NCBI GenBank assembly: GCA_963677825.2
Contig: CAXXEF010000001.1
Span: 1,798,001-1,862,000 of the forward strand
DNA length: 64,000 nucleotides
Reading direction: 5' to 3'
Origin: Sporobacter sp963677825
GTDB taxonomy: Bacteria > Bacillota > Clostridia > Oscillospirales > Oscillospiraceae
Part shown: positions 1-8,246 of the stretch, piece after piece
Layout of the letters: every line of letters begins with the position of its first letter
Numbering within the stretch: the stretch's first letter is position 1
Position numbers and translations under genes: made by a program
The notes under the pieces: model-generated
What the model was told of the DNA's origin: nothing
The model's input: only the letters and a program-made list of their open reading frames with translations
The model's database searches: none

Positions 1-1151
1 GTCGGCTCGCCGTTGACGGCACCGTCGGCGCCGATTTCCGCGTCGGTGCACAGCGCCATCGCACGTGCAAGCAGGTTCGGGTCGCTGGAATAATTATCGA
101 CAACGGTCATTTTGTTTTGCGTGAGTGTGCCCGTTTTGTCGGAGCAGATAATCTGCGCGCAGCCGAGCGTTTCGACGGCCGTCAGCCGTCGGATAATAGC
201 GTTTTTCCGGCTCATATTCGTCACGCCGACCGATAAAACGATCGTCACGACGGCGACGAGGCCCTCCGGTATTGCGGCAACGGCCAGCGATACGGCGACC
301 ATAAACGTTTCCAGCATGATCTCGCCGGTAAAGCTCCCGGCACGTAATATGCCGACCACAAAAATGACGGCGCAGATGCCCAGCACGAGAAACGTGAGGA
401 TGCGGCTGAGCTGGCTGAGCTGCCTTTGCAGCGGGGTCTGCCCCTCTTTTGCCTGCGCGAGCGCGTCGGCGATTTTACCCATCTCAGTGTCCATGCCGGC
501 GCCGGTAATGACGGCAGACCCGCGCCCGTAGACGACAACACTGCCCATATAAACCATGTTTTTTCGGTCGCCGAGCGGCACGTCATTTCTGTCACCGGTA
601 TCGATGGCGTCGGCCGTCTTGTCGACGGGGACGCTCTCGCCCGTCAGCGCGGCTTCCTCGATCTTCAGGCTCGCGCTTTCCAGAATGCGCCCGTCTGCCG
701 GGACGGCGTCGCCGGCTTCAAGCAGCACAACATCACCGACGACAAGCTCTTCGCTCTTGATGACGGCGATTTTCCCGTCACGCAGCACACGGCTTGTTGC
801 GGCAGCCATTTTCTGCAGCGCTTCGATGGCCTGTTCGGCCTTGCTTTCCTGCACGACGCCGAGCACAGAGTTGACAATAACAACAAACAGGATGATGATC
901 ACATCCGCGATGCCCTCGTCGTGAAAAACAGACATGATGCCAGACACAGCGGCCGCGGCGAGCAGGATGATGATCATCGGGTCGGCCAGCTGGCTTAAAA
1001 AGCGTTTGGCTAGAGAAACCTTCTTTGCTTCCGCCAGCTTATTCGGGCCGTTTTTATCGAGCCGGTCAGCAGCCTCGCCCGACCGCAATCCGTCTTTCCG
1101 GCTGCCGACGTCGTCGAGTACGGCTTCTTTGTTTTGCGTATAATACTTCAA
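1..1151 (-). CDS. P-type (P2A, Ca2+/Mn2+-type) cation-transporting ATPase, N-terminal part
   Basis: ATP-driven cation pump of the inner membrane, cut by the left edge; about 383 residues are visible. The minus-strand translation shows an N-terminal region ending in FLSQLADPMIII, two membrane segments, an actuator domain with the LTGES loop, the AAIPEGL signature of P2A pumps, and the phosphorylation motif CSDKTGTLT with the aspartate near residue 338. The start is best taken as TTG at 1151: AGGAGG at 1158-1163 lies 6 nt upstream of it, whereas the in-frame ATG at 1157 directly abuts that Shine-Dalgarno sequence. The family exports Ca2+ or Mn2+ (inference from family). The Mn2+ riboswitch upstream favours manganese export. 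The P, N and C-terminal membrane domains are outside the window. Confidence 0.93.
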   Translation of the reverse strand, partial: MKYYTQNKEAVLDDVGSRKDGLRSGEAADRLDKNGPNKLAEAKKVSLAKRFLSQLADPMIIILLAAAAVSGIMSVFHDEGIADVIIILFVVIVNSVLGVVQESKAEQAIEALQKMAAATSRVLRDGKIAVIKSEELVVGDVVLLEAGDAVPADGRILESASLKIEEAALTGESVPVDKTADAIDTGDRNDVPLGDRKNMVYMGSVVVYGRGSAVITGAGMDTEMGKIADALAQAKEGQTPLQRQLSQLSRILTFLVLGICAVIFVVGILRAGSFTGEIMLETFMVAVSLAVAAIPEGLVAVVTIVLSVGVTNMSRKNAIIRRLTAVETLGCAQIICSDKTGTLTQNKMTVVDNYSSDPNLLARAMALCTDAEIGADGAVNGEP

Positions 1152-1197
1152 GGCCATCCTCCTAAGGTTTGAATATAGTATGTACCGTCCAGACAGC

Positions 1198-1325
1198 AAA
1201 AAACTCATGGATAGGCGCTGTCCTAACCATGAGTCTGGTCATTTAATTCAAGCCAGACGGTTCGATACAGTACCGCCATGATTGTTGACTTGAAGCGCGT
1301 TCCCGCGCCGACTACTCCCTCACGA
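1198..1325 (-). promoter_or_regulatory. yybP-ykoY (Mn2+) riboswitch with transcriptional terminator platform
   Basis: On the minus strand the leader contains GGGAGTAG (1312-1319), TCAACA (about 1284-1289) and a distal GACCAGACTCATGG (1227-1240). These are the conserved blocks of the yybP-ykoY aptamer as I remember them. The 5' strand CGTGAG (1319-1324) can pair with CTCATG (1228-1233) to close P1. The same 3' strand can instead pair with CCATGAG (1204-1210) to form a hairpin followed by six U (1198-1203), an intrinsic terminator. The two folds exclude each other, as expected for an ON switch in which Mn2+ stabilises the aptamer and prevents termination. P-type ATPases such as Lactococcus yoaB are known targets of this class. 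Confidence 0.87.
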
Positions 1326-1329
1326 AGCT

Positions 1330-1368
1330 ATTATATCGACAGTTTAGCATAAATTATGCCAAAGTCAA
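1330..1368 (-). promoter_or_regulatory. Possible promoter of the ATPase/riboswitch transcript
   Basis: On the minus strand TATAAT (1330-1335) lies just upstream of the riboswitch and TTGACT lies at 1363-1368. The distance between these two is too long for one promoter. TTGACT followed 16 nt later by TAAACT is an alternative. The start point is therefore only approximate. Confidence 0.4.
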
Positions 1369-1369
1369 G

Positions 1370-1395
1370 AACGGGGCGCACGAATGCACCCCGTT
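1370..1395. terminator. GC-rich hairpin between divergent genes
   Basis: The arms ACGGGG and CCCCGT surround an 11-nt loop and are followed on the plus strand by TTTTC. No gene points into it from either side, so it may be a transcription insulator between the divergent ATPase leader and the gene at 1483 rather than a gene end. Confidence 0.4.
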
Positions 1396-1437
1396 TTCTG
1401 AAGATATATTACCACAAAATGGGCAAAAAAACAAGTC

Positions 1438-1466
1438 TTGTTATTGGTCCGTTAGTTTCTTATAGT
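1438..1466 (+). promoter_or_regulatory. Sigma-A type promoter for the DUF6323-like gene
   Basis: TTGTTA (1438-1443), a 17-nt spacer and TATAGT (1461-1466). The predicted start of transcription near 1473 falls only about 10 nt before the ATG at 1483, so the mRNA would have almost no leader. Confidence 0.55.
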
Positions 1467-1482
1467 TAAGCTGGTGATAAAT

Positions 1483-1968
1483 ATGAATGATCTTACAGCG
1501 CAAGGCCGGTTCCCGTCGGGTGAAAAGCCGCTCGACACGTTACGCCGGCAGTGCAACGCGATGACAGTCCAATACAACCTGACGCTATCCAGTGAACAAC
1601 TGGCTTTTCTTTTTCACCATCGCCGCAACTTATTACGGGCCTTTGGCCGGGTTGAATTTGGCGACCGTATCGTCCGTATGCTCATTGAGGAATTTTGCGA
1701 CAGCCCGTTTTTCGAGCAGCAGACGTTTGCTGAGTCGCTGGCCGAGCTGCTGGAGGTCTTTTATGCGTTTCGTGATAAAAGCGACGATAGTCTGCCGGAC
1801 GCGGATTTGCTGAGTGCCATGCACTACCACTTTGATACGACGTGTCAAGGGTCGGCGGCGTATCTCGGCGATATGACGCTCTCGGCGCTGTTTCGTACCG
1901 AGCGTGACAATGTTTTTGAAAACGAACCAGATGAAACCAAACGATTAGAGCAACGCGATGCACAATAA
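1483..1968 (+). CDS. Uncharacterised protein, DUF6323-like
   Basis: 161 residues, no signal peptide or membrane segment, mostly helical and acidic. The run RVEFGDRIVRMLIEEFCDSPFFEQ and the later FDTTCQGS block resemble the DUF6323 family as I remember it, which in Clostridia travels with DUF6179 proteins. Its function is not known. The ATG at 1483 is preferred over the in-frame GTG at 1474, because GGTG at 1473-1476 gives it a weak Shine-Dalgarno sequence. The stop overlaps the next gene by 11 nt, so the two are translationally coupled. The family call is from memory and needs a profile search. Confidence 0.65.
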   Translation: MNDLTAQGRFPSGEKPLDTLRRQCNAMTVQYNLTLSSEQLAFLFHHRRNLLRAFGRVEFGDRIVRMLIEEFCDSPFFEQQTFAESLAELLEVFYAFRDKSDDSLPDADLLSAMHYHFDTTCQGSAAYLGDMTLSALFRTERDNVFENEPDETKRLEQRDAQ

Positions 1969-3202
1969 CGACAAAGAACTGGTCGGTGCGAGATCTTTAG
2001 CGCCTGAGCCACGCAACATGAACGCACTGGGGCAGCAAACGATGATCGAACTGCTCGCCGTCCAAGTCGACGGCTACACCGGCGGTAACAGCTCCGTGCG
2101 TGCCGAAACGGCGCGGTCGCTGTTGCAGGGGCTTCAATACCTTGTGCGCCTTGGTGCCGGCAAGCTGGAAGCAGACGCCTCTGCGACCGGTGCGGCGTAC
2201 GTTCAACAAGGACTTGCCGAGGCACGCCGTCGCGTAGAAAAGGGTAGACGCCTACTGGAAGAGGCTGCTGCGACCATGGCAGAAATTCCGCATAAATCGT
2301 ACCGAGAGACGATTGCTGCGATGGAGAGTTTTTTTACAAACTATAATGTGTATTATTTAGCCCACGATATACCGTGTGTGCTCGACTACCCGCTGGCGGA
2401 GCCGGTTAGTGAGCAGTTGCTGGGCATCGACTACATTAATACGTATCTGGAGCACCTGATTGCGGAAAACGCGTTTGTGGCGTGCTTTGACGTGCAGACG
2501 GTCACCGCGCTTCTGCGCTGCCTGGACAGCACATTTGAAGACGGGCTGACGAACATCTGTGCGGAAGCTGCACGTCAGGCGGCGGTGCTCGCGGTCACAG
2601 GCGGAGACATCCGCTCGCTCGACGTGACGGACAGCGACCGGCATAAATTGGCGGGGCTGTTTAAGGAAAGGGGCCCGAGCGCATGGCAGCAATGGCAAGA
2701 GACGTCGGCGGCGTTGTGTACAACACTGGGTGTTGACGGCTATTGTGATTATATCGAGCGCGTTGCGCTAGCACAGTATCCCTTTGTCGAGAACGCTGTG
2801 CATCTTGATATGCTTGAACAGGCCCTGCCGTCTCTGGAAACACACGAAGAGCAGCCCGTTGCCCCGCTGTGCGTTATTGGCAATCCGCCGATGGCGGACG
2901 ACGCACTGCGTGCGCTGATCGACGCGCTGTCGGACTGTCCGTCCGCAGCTGAAAAAGCGGCGCTCGTCCGGCAAGAAGTCCGCAGCCTGCACGATTTGAC
3001 ACAAGTGCTGAGCATCTCCTTTTGGGATGAGGAGGCCGACGTTCTATTTGAAACGCTTGAGCCTTCAGAGCTGACGATGCTGGAGGCCGCCGTGCACAGG
3101 CATCAGCAAGAAATGCCCGACTGGCAATCAGAGACGGGCTGGGAGTTAAGATTGCAGCAGTATCCGCGCAGTCAAGACAACCCATCCCGGCATATACTGT
3201 GA
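1958..3202 (+). CDS. Uncharacterised protein, DUF6179-like
   Basis: 414 residues, soluble and helix-rich, with no recognisable catalytic motif. An alanine- and arginine-rich stretch near residues 65-110 may be coiled coil. Its pairing with the DUF6323-like gene (11-nt overlap) is the main reason for the DUF6179 label; the sequence also resembles that family in the SYRETIAAMESFF and YPLAEP region. The role is unknown. The two proteins are likely made in fixed ratio and may interact, which is inferred only from the overlap. Confidence 0.6.
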   Translation: MHNNDKELVGARSLAPEPRNMNALGQQTMIELLAVQVDGYTGGNSSVRAETARSLLQGLQYLVRLGAGKLEADASATGAAYVQQGLAEARRRVEKGRRLLEEAAATMAEIPHKSYRETIAAMESFFTNYNVYYLAHDIPCVLDYPLAEPVSEQLLGIDYINTYLEHLIAENAFVACFDVQTVTALLRCLDSTFEDGLTNICAEAARQAAVLAVTGGDIRSLDVTDSDRHKLAGLFKERGPSAWQQWQETSAALCTTLGVDGYCDYIERVALAQYPFVENAVHLDMLEQALPSLETHEEQPVAPLCVIGNPPMADDALRALIDALSDCPSAAEKAALVRQEVRSLHDLTQVLSISFWDEEADVLFETLEPSELTMLEAAVHRHQQEMPDWQSETGWELRLQQYPRSQDNPSRHIL

Positions 3203-3215
3203 TGAACGACACCGA

Positions 3216-3249
3216 CGTCCTGAAAACAATGCTTTTCAGGACGTTATTT
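3216..3249 (+). terminator. Hairpin between the DUF6179-like gene and asnB
   Basis: Arms CGTCCTGAAAA (3216-3226) and TTTTCAGGACG (3233-3243) are followed by TTATTTA. It ends under 25 nt before the asnB start codon and no promoter is visible in between. It is either a leaky terminator or an attenuator controlling read-through into asnB. Confidence 0.55.
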
Positions 3250-3266
3250 ATGGGAGGCGATCATCA

Positions 3267-5108
3267 ATGTGCGGTATTGCCGGATGGGTGGATTTTAGTC
3301 AGCAGTTTGACGGGCACGGCGGCGTCATTGCTGCGATGACGCAGGCGCTCGCGCGCCGCGGACCGGATGACGAGGGATACTACATCAGCGAGCACGTCCA
3401 GCTCGGACACCGGCGGCTCGTCGTCGTCGATCCCGACGGCGGGCGGCAGCCGATGCTGCTTCGGGACGAATCGGGTACATATGTCATGGTATATAATGGC
3501 GAGCTGTACAACACGGAGGATCTACGCGCCGAACTCAAAGCCGCCGGGCGGACGTTTAACGGCTGGTCGGACACGGAGGTTCTGCTGCAAAGCTATAGGT
3601 ACTGGGGCGACGCGTGTGTGGAAAAGCTCAACGGCATCTTTGCGTTTGCCGTGTACGACACGCGCCGCCGCCGCGTTTTCATGGCGCGTGACCGCATCGG
3701 CGTCAAGCCGCTTTTTTACGCCAAAAGAGGCGGCGGCGTTGTTTTTGCGTCCGAACTGAAGGCGCTATTATGCCATCCCGACGTCGAGCCGAGGCTTGGA
3801 CGTGAGGGGCTCAGCGAGATTTTTGCGCTTGGACCGGCACGCACGCCCGGCTGTGGCGTGTTCGAGGGCGTCGATGCGCTGCGTCCGGGATGCTGTATGA
3901 CGGTCGATGCCGACGGCGGCATCGGGGTGCGTCCGTACTGGTCGCTGGAAAGCCGTAAGCATCCCGACGATTTTGTTACGACGGCGCAAACCGTCCGCCA
4001 TCTTGTTGTCGACGCCGTCGAGCGGCAGCTCGTGTCCGACGTGCCGCTGTGCGTGCTGTTGTCCGGCGGGCTAGACTCAAGCGCCATCTCGTCGATTGCC
4101 GCGACCGCGTATCGTCGCGACCGCGGCGAGCCGATCCGCACGTTTTCAATCGACTATGTGGACAACGACAAGAACTTCCGCGCGTCGGGATTTCAGCCCA
4201 ATGCCGACGCGCCGTGGGTCAAAATCGTCTCCGACACGCTTGGCACGGCGCACGAAATCTGTCTGCTTGACACGCCGGAACTGACCGACGCGCTGTTCCC
4301 GGCCGTGCGCGCGCGCGATTTGCCCGGTATGGCCGACATCGACTCGTCGCTCTTGTTGTTCAGCTGCTGGGTTAAAGACCGTGCGACCGTCGGCCTGTCC
4401 GGCGAGTGCGCAGACGAGGTGTTCGGCGGCTATCCGTGGTTTTACAAAACAGCCCCGGCCGATACGTTCCCGTGGTCAACGAGGCTGGACGCGCGGCTGT
4501 CTGTTTTTTCGAAGGCGCTGACGGATTGTATTCAGCCGCGCGAGTACGTCGCCCGGCGGTACGCCGAGGCGTGCACCGAGACGCCGAAAAATCCCGACGA
4601 CACGCCGGAAGAAGCGAGGATGCGCACACTCTTTTATCTCAACCTCACGCGCTGGATGCCCACACTCCTCGACCGCAAGGATCGCATGAGCATGTTTTCA
4701 GGCCTGGAGCTGCGCGTGCCGTACTGCGACCATCGTATTGTCGAGTACGCGTGGAACGTGCCGTGGGAGATGAAGTATTATAAAGAACGCGAAAAGGGCC
4801 TTTTGCGTCACGCGCTGACCGGCTTGTTGCCGGACGATGTGCTCTGGCGTAAAAAGAGTCCGTATCCGAAAACGCATAATCCCGACTACATCGAGGCGCT
4901 GCGCGGCTTGACACAGCGCCTGCTCAACGATACCGCCGCGCCCATCCGTCCGTTTATCGACGTCAATGCCGTCCGCGCACTTGCGCTGTCGATGGATCGC
5001 GATACGAACATCGCGTGGTTTGGGCAGCTGATGAACGCGCCGCAGCTGCTCGCGTACCTCTTGCAGGTCGATTACTGGATGCGGGACTATAATGTTACGG
5101 TCGTGTGA
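3267..5108 (+). CDS. asnB: Asparagine synthase (glutamine-hydrolysing)
   Basis: Cytosolic enzyme making asparagine from aspartate, ATP and glutamine. 613 residues, normal for the bacterial AsnB family. It begins MCGIAG, so the catalytic Cys2 of the class II glutamine amidotransferase domain is exposed after Met removal. This domain runs to about residue 200. The synthetase domain has the ATP pyrophosphatase loop SGGLDSS at residues 266-272 and a conserved SGECADEVFGGY block. The start has GGGAGG 9-10 nt upstream. It sits between an uncharacterised gene pair and the Moco operon, with no clear functional link to either. Confidence 0.95.
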   Translation: MCGIAGWVDFSQQFDGHGGVIAAMTQALARRGPDDEGYYISEHVQLGHRRLVVVDPDGGRQPMLLRDESGTYVMVYNGELYNTEDLRAELKAAGRTFNGWSDTEVLLQSYRYWGDACVEKLNGIFAFAVYDTRRRRVFMARDRIGVKPLFYAKRGGGVVFASELKALLCHPDVEPRLGREGLSEIFALGPARTPGCGVFEGVDALRPGCCMTVDADGGIGVRPYWSLESRKHPDDFVTTAQTVRHLVVDAVERQLVSDVPLCVLLSGGLDSSAISSIAATAYRRDRGEPIRTFSIDYVDNDKNFRASGFQPNADAPWVKIVSDTLGTAHEICLLDTPELTDALFPAVRARDLPGMADIDSSLLLFSCWVKDRATVGLSGECADEVFGGYPWFYKTAPADTFPWSTRLDARLSVFSKALTDCIQPREYVARRYAEACTETPKNPDDTPEEARMRTLFYLNLTRWMPTLLDRKDRMSMFSGLELRVPYCDHRIVEYAWNVPWEMKYYKEREKGLLRHALTGLLPDDVLWRKKSPYPKTHNPDYIEALRGLTQRLLNDTAAPIRPFIDVNAVRALALSMDRDTNIAWFGQLMNAPQLLAYLLQVDYWMRDYNVTVV

Positions 5109-5118
5109 GCACGCCGGA

Positions 5119-5147
5119 TTGACAAGACAGCGCGGCGGTGCTAGAAT
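5119..5147 (+). promoter_or_regulatory. Strong sigma-A promoter of the Moco operon
   Basis: TTGACA (5119-5124), exactly 17 nt, then TAGAAT (5142-5147). Transcription should begin near 5154, immediately before the structured leader. The distance to moeA gives an untranslated leader of roughly 320 nt. Confidence 0.8.
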
Positions 5148-5155
5148 CATAGACA

Positions 5156-5300
5156 ACTGAATAGTTGCCGAGCCATGCGGTCTAAGGGGATACCTACGAG
5201 TGCATGGCCTGAGCGAAAGCTCACGGGGTCGATGCCGGAAACGGCGCGGCCTTCACGTTTTGAGAAGGAAACACTCACAGTGCCGGTTTAACGGCGCTGT
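5156..5300 (+). ncRNA. Structured leader RNA, probable Moco (molybdenum cofactor) riboswitch
   Basis: The leader folds into several clear helices: GCCATGC (5172-5178) with GCATGGC (5202-5208) enclosing CTAAGG...GATACC; TGAGC-GAAA-GCTCA (5210-5223); GCCG-GAAA-CGGC (5234-5245); and AGTGCCG with CGGCGCT (5279-5298). Two helices carry GNRA loops. The Moco RNA family precedes moa/moe operons and is a multi-stem, GNRA-containing aptamer, so position and architecture fit. I did not align it to the consensus, so the class is an inference. A T-rich intrinsic terminator follows directly and could be the expression platform. Confidence 0.62.
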
Positions 5301-5313
5301 TCGCTGCCCGATC

Positions 5314-5351
5314 GCAGCCTGTTTGATACGCTCAAAACAGGCTGCTTTTTT
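5314..5351 (+). terminator. Attenuator terminator in the moeA leader
   Basis: Stem GCAGCCTGTTT (5314-5324) with AAACAGGCTGC (5335-5345), followed by six T. It lies between the leader RNA and moeA on the same strand, so it should control read-through into the Moco operon. Confidence 0.85.
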
Positions 5352-5473
5352 GCTGCGCCCCGAGCGCGCCAAGACACACAATCTTACAGTGCCGTTGGTG
5401 TAATTGATGGCACAGCGGTAACACTGACCAAATCAAACAGCAGCCGCTCCGGCGGCGTGACAGGACTGATACA

Positions 5474-6691
5474 ATGCTTAAAAATATTGAAGCCGACCAC
5501 GCATCCGCGATTTTACGCGACCTGCCGGCGGCGCATACAACTGAAGACGTCGCGCTGAGCGAGGCACTCGGGCGCGTGCTCGCCGAAGACGTTGTCGCAA
5601 CCGTCGCCGTGCCGCCGTTCGACCGCAGCCCGTACGACGGCTACGCATTACGCGGTGAGGACACCTCGTCGGCGTCGAAGTCACAGCCGGTGACGCTGCG
5701 CGTCATCGAGGAGATCCCGGCCGGGTATATGCCGTCGCAGCCCGTTGCATCGGGGACGGCGGCGAAGATCCTGACCGGCGCGCCGCTGCCGGACGGCGCG
5801 AACGCGACGGTCAAGTACGAAATCACCAAGTTCACCGACGAAACGGTGACACTTTTCGAGCCCGTCACGCCGAACACGGACGTCGTCCGCGCTGGCGACG
5901 ACATCGCCCTCGGTGAACGGATTGCCGAAGCCGGGACCGTCGTCACGGCGGCGCATCTGGGCGTCTTTGCGACGCAGGGCCGCGCGACGGTAACCGTATA
6001 CAAAAAGCCCAAAATACTGATTTTAAATACAGGTACCGAGCTTGTGGAAGTCGGACAGCCGCTCGGCGGCGCGCAGATCTACAATAGTAACGTCTATACG
6101 CTCGGCGGCTATCTCGCCGAGCTCGGCGCCGAGGCCGTCAACGCCGGCACGGTGGAAGACGATCCGGACATTATCGCCGCGCGCATTGGCGCGGCACTCG
6201 AAGAAGCCGACATGGTCGTCACCACGGGCGGCGCGTCCGTCGGGGACTACGACTGGGCGGTCACGTCGGCCGAGAAACTCGGCGCGGACGTGCTGTTTTG
6301 GAAAACGAACATGAAGCCGGGCGGCTCGTTGATGGCCGCCGTCAAAGACGGCAAGCTCCTGTTGGGTCTGTCCGGCAATCCCGGCGCGGCGGTGCTGGGG
6401 CTGTGGCGCATCGCAATGCCGTACGTACGTAAGCTGTGCGGGTATAAAGCGCTCGACCTGCCGTCGGTGCAGGTGCGGCTCAAGGCACCGCTGTATAAAT
6501 CCAGCCCGAAGCTGCGGCTTTTACGCGGACGGCTTGAGATCAGCCCGAGCGGTGAAGCGCTGTTTGCCGAGACGGAAGGGCAGGGAAACGGCGCCGTGTT
6601 TTCGCTCGTCGGGTGCGACCTGCTGGGCGAGATCCCGAGCGGCAGCCCGCCGCTTGAAGCCGGCACACCGATCAAGGCCTACCGGCTGTAG
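5474..6691 (+). CDS. moeA: Molybdopterin molybdenumtransferase MoeA
   Basis: Inserts molybdate into adenylylated molybdopterin to give active Moco. 405 residues, the normal length. Visible family features are the N-terminal VPPFDRSPYDGYALR block, TGAPLPDGANATVKYE in the middle, the MogA-like domain with TGTELVEVG and TTGGASVGDYDW, and the SGNPGAA motif before the C-terminal beta-barrel domain. First gene of the Moco operon, behind a regulated leader. The Shine-Dalgarno sequence is weak (ACAGGACTG), about 5 nt before the ATG. Confidence 0.96.
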   Translation: MLKNIEADHASAILRDLPAAHTTEDVALSEALGRVLAEDVVATVAVPPFDRSPYDGYALRGEDTSSASKSQPVTLRVIEEIPAGYMPSQPVASGTAAKILTGAPLPDGANATVKYEITKFTDETVTLFEPVTPNTDVVRAGDDIALGERIAEAGTVVTAAHLGVFATQGRATVTVYKKPKILILNTGTELVEVGQPLGGAQIYNSNVYTLGGYLAELGAEAVNAGTVEDDPDIIAARIGAALEEADMVVTTGGASVGDYDWAVTSAEKLGADVLFWKTNMKPGGSLMAAVKDGKLLLGLSGNPGAAVLGLWRIAMPYVRKLCGYKALDLPSVQVRLKAPLYKSSPKLRLLRGRLEISPSGEALFAETEGQGNGAVFSLVGCDLLGEIPSGSPPLEAGTPIKAYRL

Positions 6692-6748
6692 GCCGATCCA
6701 TACGCAATTCCGGCAGCGAGGCCGGCAGAAAGAGAGACTAAGCGCCTT

Positions 6749-7696
6749 ATGAAAGACACATTCGGCAGAGAAATATATTACCTGCGCCTGTCGGTGACCG
6801 ACCGATGCAACCTGCGCTGTGTATACTGCATGCCCAAAGACGGCGTCGAGAAGCGCCGGCACGACGAGATCTTGTCCATCGAGGAGATTGAGGAGATCGT
6901 GCGCGCGTCGGTGCAGTGCGGCATCCGTAAAATCCGCGTGACGGGCGGCGAACCGCTTGTGCGTCGCGGTATCGTCGACATTTGCCGGCGCATTTCCGCC
7001 GTGCCGGGCGTCGAGGAGCTGTGCATGACGACGAACGGGTCGCTGCTCGGCGAATACGCCGCCGACTTAAAGGCCGCGGGCGTCGACCGGCTGAACATCA
7101 GCCTCGACACACTTGATCCCGATCATTACCGTGAAATTACCCGCAACGGCGACTTTAAAGACGTCCGCGCCGGGATCGACGCGGCGCTCGCGGCCGGGTT
7201 TGAGAACATCAAGATTAACGCCGTGCTCATTGGCGGCGTCAATGATTCGGAGATTCCCGAGCTTTTGGAACTGACGCGCAATAACAAGATCAACATCCGG
7301 TTCATCGAGCTCATGCCGATCGGCGAGTGCGCGACTTGGAGCAAGGAGCGGTTCATCAGCAACAAGACGGTGCTCGAAAAAGCGCCGACGCTTGAAAAAA
7401 TCGGCGCGTCCGGCGTTGCGCAGCTGTACAAGCTGCCCGGCGGCGTCGGGACGGTCGGGCTCATCAGCCCCATCAGCTCGCACTTTTGCCCGACATGCAA
7501 CCGTGTCCGCGTCACCGCCGACGGGCGGCTCAAGCCGTGTCTGCACTCGGCAGACGAAGTCGTTTTGCGCGGCCTGCACGGGCAGGACCTCGTCGACGCG
7601 ATTGCCGGGGCAATTGCCTGCAAGCCGAAAAAGCATCATCTCGACGAGCAGGCGCGCAGCGGCGCGCAGCGCAACATGAACGCGATCGGAGGATAG
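6749..7696 (+). CDS. moaA: GTP 3',8-cyclase MoaA
   Basis: Radical SAM enzyme that, with MoaC, converts GTP to cyclic pyranopterin monophosphate. 315 residues. The N-terminal cluster motif is C20-x3-C24-x2-C27 (CNLRCVYC). The second [4Fe-4S] cluster that binds GTP is held by C247, C250 and C264. The protein ends in the conserved Gly-Gly tail (AIGG), so it looks intact and active. It lies 57 nt after moeA and 3 nt before moaC. Confidence 0.97.
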   Translation: MKDTFGREIYYLRLSVTDRCNLRCVYCMPKDGVEKRRHDEILSIEEIEEIVRASVQCGIRKIRVTGGEPLVRRGIVDICRRISAVPGVEELCMTTNGSLLGEYAADLKAAGVDRLNISLDTLDPDHYREITRNGDFKDVRAGIDAALAAGFENIKINAVLIGGVNDSEIPELLELTRNNKINIRFIELMPIGECATWSKERFISNKTVLEKAPTLEKIGASGVAQLYKLPGGVGTVGLISPISSHFCPTCNRVRVTADGRLKPCLHSADEVVLRGLHGQDLVDAIAGAIACKPKKHHLDEQARSGAQRNMNAIGG

Positions 7697-7699
7697 GCG

Positions 7700-8182
7700 A
7701 TGAGCGAATTTACGCATTTTAACGACGAGGGCCGCGCCAAAATGGTCGATGTGAGCAGTAAAGACGTGACGCTGCGCACGGCGACGGCGGCCTGTACCGT
7801 CCGGCTGAACGCTGAGACGTACCGGCTTGTTAAAGAAGGCCGGATGAAAAAAGGCGACGTGCTTGCCGTCAGTCAGGTCGCGGGGATCATGGCGGCCAAG
7901 AACACGTCGTCGCTGATCCCGATGTGCCATCCCATCGCCATCACGGGCGCGGACATCGCTTTCGAGCTCGATGACGATACGTACACCATCGGCATCGCCG
8001 CAACAGTGCGCTGCAAGGGTGAAACGGGCGTCGAGATGGAAGCACTGACGGCCGCGAGCGTCGCGGGTTTGACCGTGTACGATATGTGCAAAGCCGTCCA
8101 GAAGGACATTGAGATCGATCACGTCCGCCTGCTGTCCAAAACCGGAGGCAAGAGCGGCGATTATAAAAGACAAGCGGATTAA
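7700..8182 (+). CDS. moaC: Cyclic pyranopterin monophosphate synthase MoaC
   Basis: Acts on the 3',8-cyclo-GTP product of MoaA to make cPMP. 160 residues, normal length. The family blocks MVDVSSKDVTLRTA, the LIPMCHP active-site loop and the GVEMEALTA stretch are present, ending in KTGGKSGDY. It begins 3 nt after moaA, with the Shine-Dalgarno sequence inside the end of moaA. Confidence 0.97.
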   Translation: MSEFTHFNDEGRAKMVDVSSKDVTLRTATAACTVRLNAETYRLVKEGRMKKGDVLAVSQVAGIMAAKNTSSLIPMCHPIAITGADIAFELDDDTYTIGIAATVRCKGETGVEMEALTAASVAGLTVYDMCKAVQKDIEIDHVRLLSKTGGKSGDYKRQAD

Positions 8183-8246
8183 GGTGTGCAGTATTCTCTC
8201 TCGAGAATCGGTAACCGCAAGATAAGCGAAAGGTATGGTCATTAAC

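Noticed and set aside
426..998. Plus-strand reading frame of 190 residues over the P-type ATPase
   Set aside because: It is the antisense shadow of the ATPase gene; the minus strand carries all P-type motifs.
5200..5403. 67-residue frame inside the moeA leader
   Set aside because: Covers the structured RNA and the terminator; no Shine-Dalgarno sequence, low-complexity basic product.
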